NCBI GenBank assembly: GCA_021791455.1
Contig: JAJYWM010000055.1
Location: 1 to 6,763, forward strand
DNA length: 6,763 nt
Origin: a bacterium
Lineage (GTDB): Bacteria > Chloroflexota > Dormibacteria > UBA8260 > Bog-877
Direction: 5' to 3'
Positions 5,752 to 6,763 of this stretch are shown piece after piece (positions within the stretch are counted from its first letter, which is position 1; every line of letters begins with the position of its first letter). Below the pieces are notes generated by a model, which was given only the letters and a program-made list of their open reading frames with translations, was not told the origin of the DNA and ran no database searches. The position numbers and the translations under genes were made by a program.

Positions 5752-6763
5752 GTGTCGTTCTTTGACGAGGAGCATCTGCCAACATCGGCTCAGATTCCCC
5801 GCCGCGGGGCGCGTCCTCCTTGGGCGGGCCCACCGGACAACGTGCTTCCGGCTCCCTTCGGAGACCGATTGCTCATGGGCCAGTCCGAGCAGGCCGCCGT
5901 CGCCGTCTTCGGCGCCCAAGCTTGCGCCACAGGCTTCGGAGTCGACATAGTTGCCAAGTGGCGACAGCCCGGCCGCCCGGAGCCAGTCAGGCACGGCCTC
6001 TATTTCGATCCGCGGCGCGGCCCCGACGCGCTCCGGTTCGAGATCCACTTCGCGGATGGGCGTGTCGCCCGAGGCGCCAATCCGGGGGAGGATCCATCTG
6101 ATCCAGACCCGCGATTTCCCCGACTGAGTCCCCAGCATGGCTTTGGGAGCAACGGCCAGTGGGTGCAACACATGTGGGTCTGGCCGCTACCGCCACCTGG
6201 CCCGATCACCTTTGTCTGCGCTTGGCCGGTCCTGGGAATTTCGGAGACCCAGGCTATCGTAGATGCTGACGCAATCCTCGCAGCTGCTGCGGGCGCCACT
6301 CCACTCTGGCCGGACGATGCCGGAGGCATAGGCTTCGCTGCCTCTAGGGTCTCGCCTCAGGTCCGGCCCGAGTGGGTCGGGCCGCCCGACAATGTCATCC
6401 CGGGCGCCTTACCACTGGAACTGCTCTTGGCTGCCTCGGAAACTGCGGTCGTTGCTCTGCGGGGCAGGGCTGCCTATCCGACCGGCTTTGAATTTGACTT
6501 GGTCGCCCGGGTGAAGGCTCTGCCCTCGGCGGAGGAACCCAACACGAGTCAATTCCTGGTCGTTTCCCCAGAGGAGATCACCAACGGCAAACTCCCGCCG
6601 CGCTTCCTCAGGTTCGGTCTTGAGTTCTCCGATGGACGCAAGGTGACCAACCTGCCAGGGGCCGGGCCTGGACCTATCGCGGATCCCGGGAGGTTTTGTC
6701 AAGACCTGTGGAAATGCCTTCCAGCGGGTCAGCTGAGATTTACGCGGCTGTGCCCTCCGTGGC
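5752..6763 (+). CDS. uncharacterised protein with two diverged copies of one domain, 3' end beyond window
   Basis: The frame is open from GTG 5752 to the window edge (337 codons, no stop). I recognise no named domain. It has no signal peptide or membrane segment, so it is probably cytosolic. It is an internal duplication: WAGPPDNVLP (24-33) recurs as WVGPPDNVIP (208-217), ATGFGVDIVAKW as PTGFEFDLVARV, and LRFEIHFADGR (94-104) as LRFGLEFSDGR (286-296). Copy 1 ends with WVWPLPPPGPITFVCAWP (142-159) and a short SETQAIVDADAIL stretch before copy 2. Repeat spacing is 184 residues. The beta-strand pattern suggests two beta-sandwich modules; that is inference. Near the end, the main frame gives LWKCLPAGQLRF, a poor match, while the -1 frame from about 6705 gives PVEMPSSGSAEIYAAVPSV, which aligns well with PLPPPGPITFVCAWP of copy 1, so a frameshift around 6680-6710 is possible. 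Start is firm (AAGGAG, 5 nt spacing). Coding bias is strong until about 6660. Confidence 0.8.
   Translation, partial: MSFFDEEHLPTSAQIPRRGARPPWAGPPDNVLPAPFGDRLLMGQSEQAAVAVFGAQACATGFGVDIVAKWRQPGRPEPVRHGLYFDPRRGPDALRFEIHFADGRVARGANPGEDPSDPDPRFPRLSPQHGFGSNGQWVQHMWVWPLPPPGPITFVCAWPVLGISETQAIVDADAILAAAAGATPLWPDDAGGIGFAASRVSPQVRPEWVGPPDNVIPGALPLELLLAASETAVVALRGRAAYPTGFEFDLVARVKALPSAEEPNTSQFLVVSPEEITNGKLPPRFLRFGLEFSDGRKVTNLPGAGPGPIADPGRFCQDLWKCLPAGQLRFTRLCPPW

Noticed and set aside
5488..6171. 227-codon minus-strand open frame overlapping the integrase end and the next gene
   Set aside because: It is antisense to two well-supported genes with good codon bias and start signals; its translation has no recognisable domain. 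It is a shadow of the GC-rich coding frames.
1..6763. CRISPR array, tRNA/rRNA genes, or a toxin-antitoxin or defence operon
   Set aside because: No regularly spaced direct repeats, no T-loop-like GTTCGA context fitting a tRNA, and no recognisable toxin, nuclease or defence protein was found on either strand.

Overview
The window is GC-rich, with high third-position GC in the intact genes, lipobox-bearing exported proteins, many GTG starts and an apparently leaderless gene. This points to an Actinomycetota (actinobacterial) chromosome. That assignment is inferred from composition and protein style; no rRNA or tRNA gene is present to fix it. The region looks like accessory DNA: a few intact genes sit among decayed ones beside a phage-type integrase.

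Left part (1-1650) is gene-poor. It holds one small unknown ORF on the plus strand (210-533), a cupin gene on the minus strand broken by one missing base in a C/G run (621-955), and a C-terminal scrap that resembles a DDE transposase (1226-1393, minus). Middle part (1653-3914) has two plus-strand genes for exported lipoproteins. The first is a complete two-domain protein of the acyl-CoA thioesterase / bile acid-CoA:amino acid N-acyltransferase (BAAT) family with Ser-Asp-His catalytic residues. The second is an orphan beta-rich lipoprotein. Between them, on the minus strand, lies the C-terminal half of an ABC-exporter ATPase domain with a damaged signature motif.

Right part: 509 bp without a recognisable gene (3915-4423, containing an inverted repeat) leads to a full-length tyrosine recombinase (4424-5620) with all catalytic residues. 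Its probable leaderless promoter has a perfect 14-bp palindrome between the -35 and -10 boxes. After a 131-bp gap with its own promoter, a second palindrome and a strong Shine-Dalgarno, a long GTG-started gene (5752 onward) runs off the right edge. It encodes an unrecognised protein built from two diverged copies of the same ~140-residue domain.

The genes do not form an obvious pathway or a recognisable new system. The best-supported reading is an integration hot spot or a reduced integrative element in which the integrase and the exported proteins persist while cupin, ABC and transposase genes have decayed. The items most worth following up are the exported BAAT-family enzyme, the duplicated-domain gene at the right edge (with a possible frameshift near its visible end), the single-base lesion in the cupin gene, and the regulatory palindromes around the integrase.
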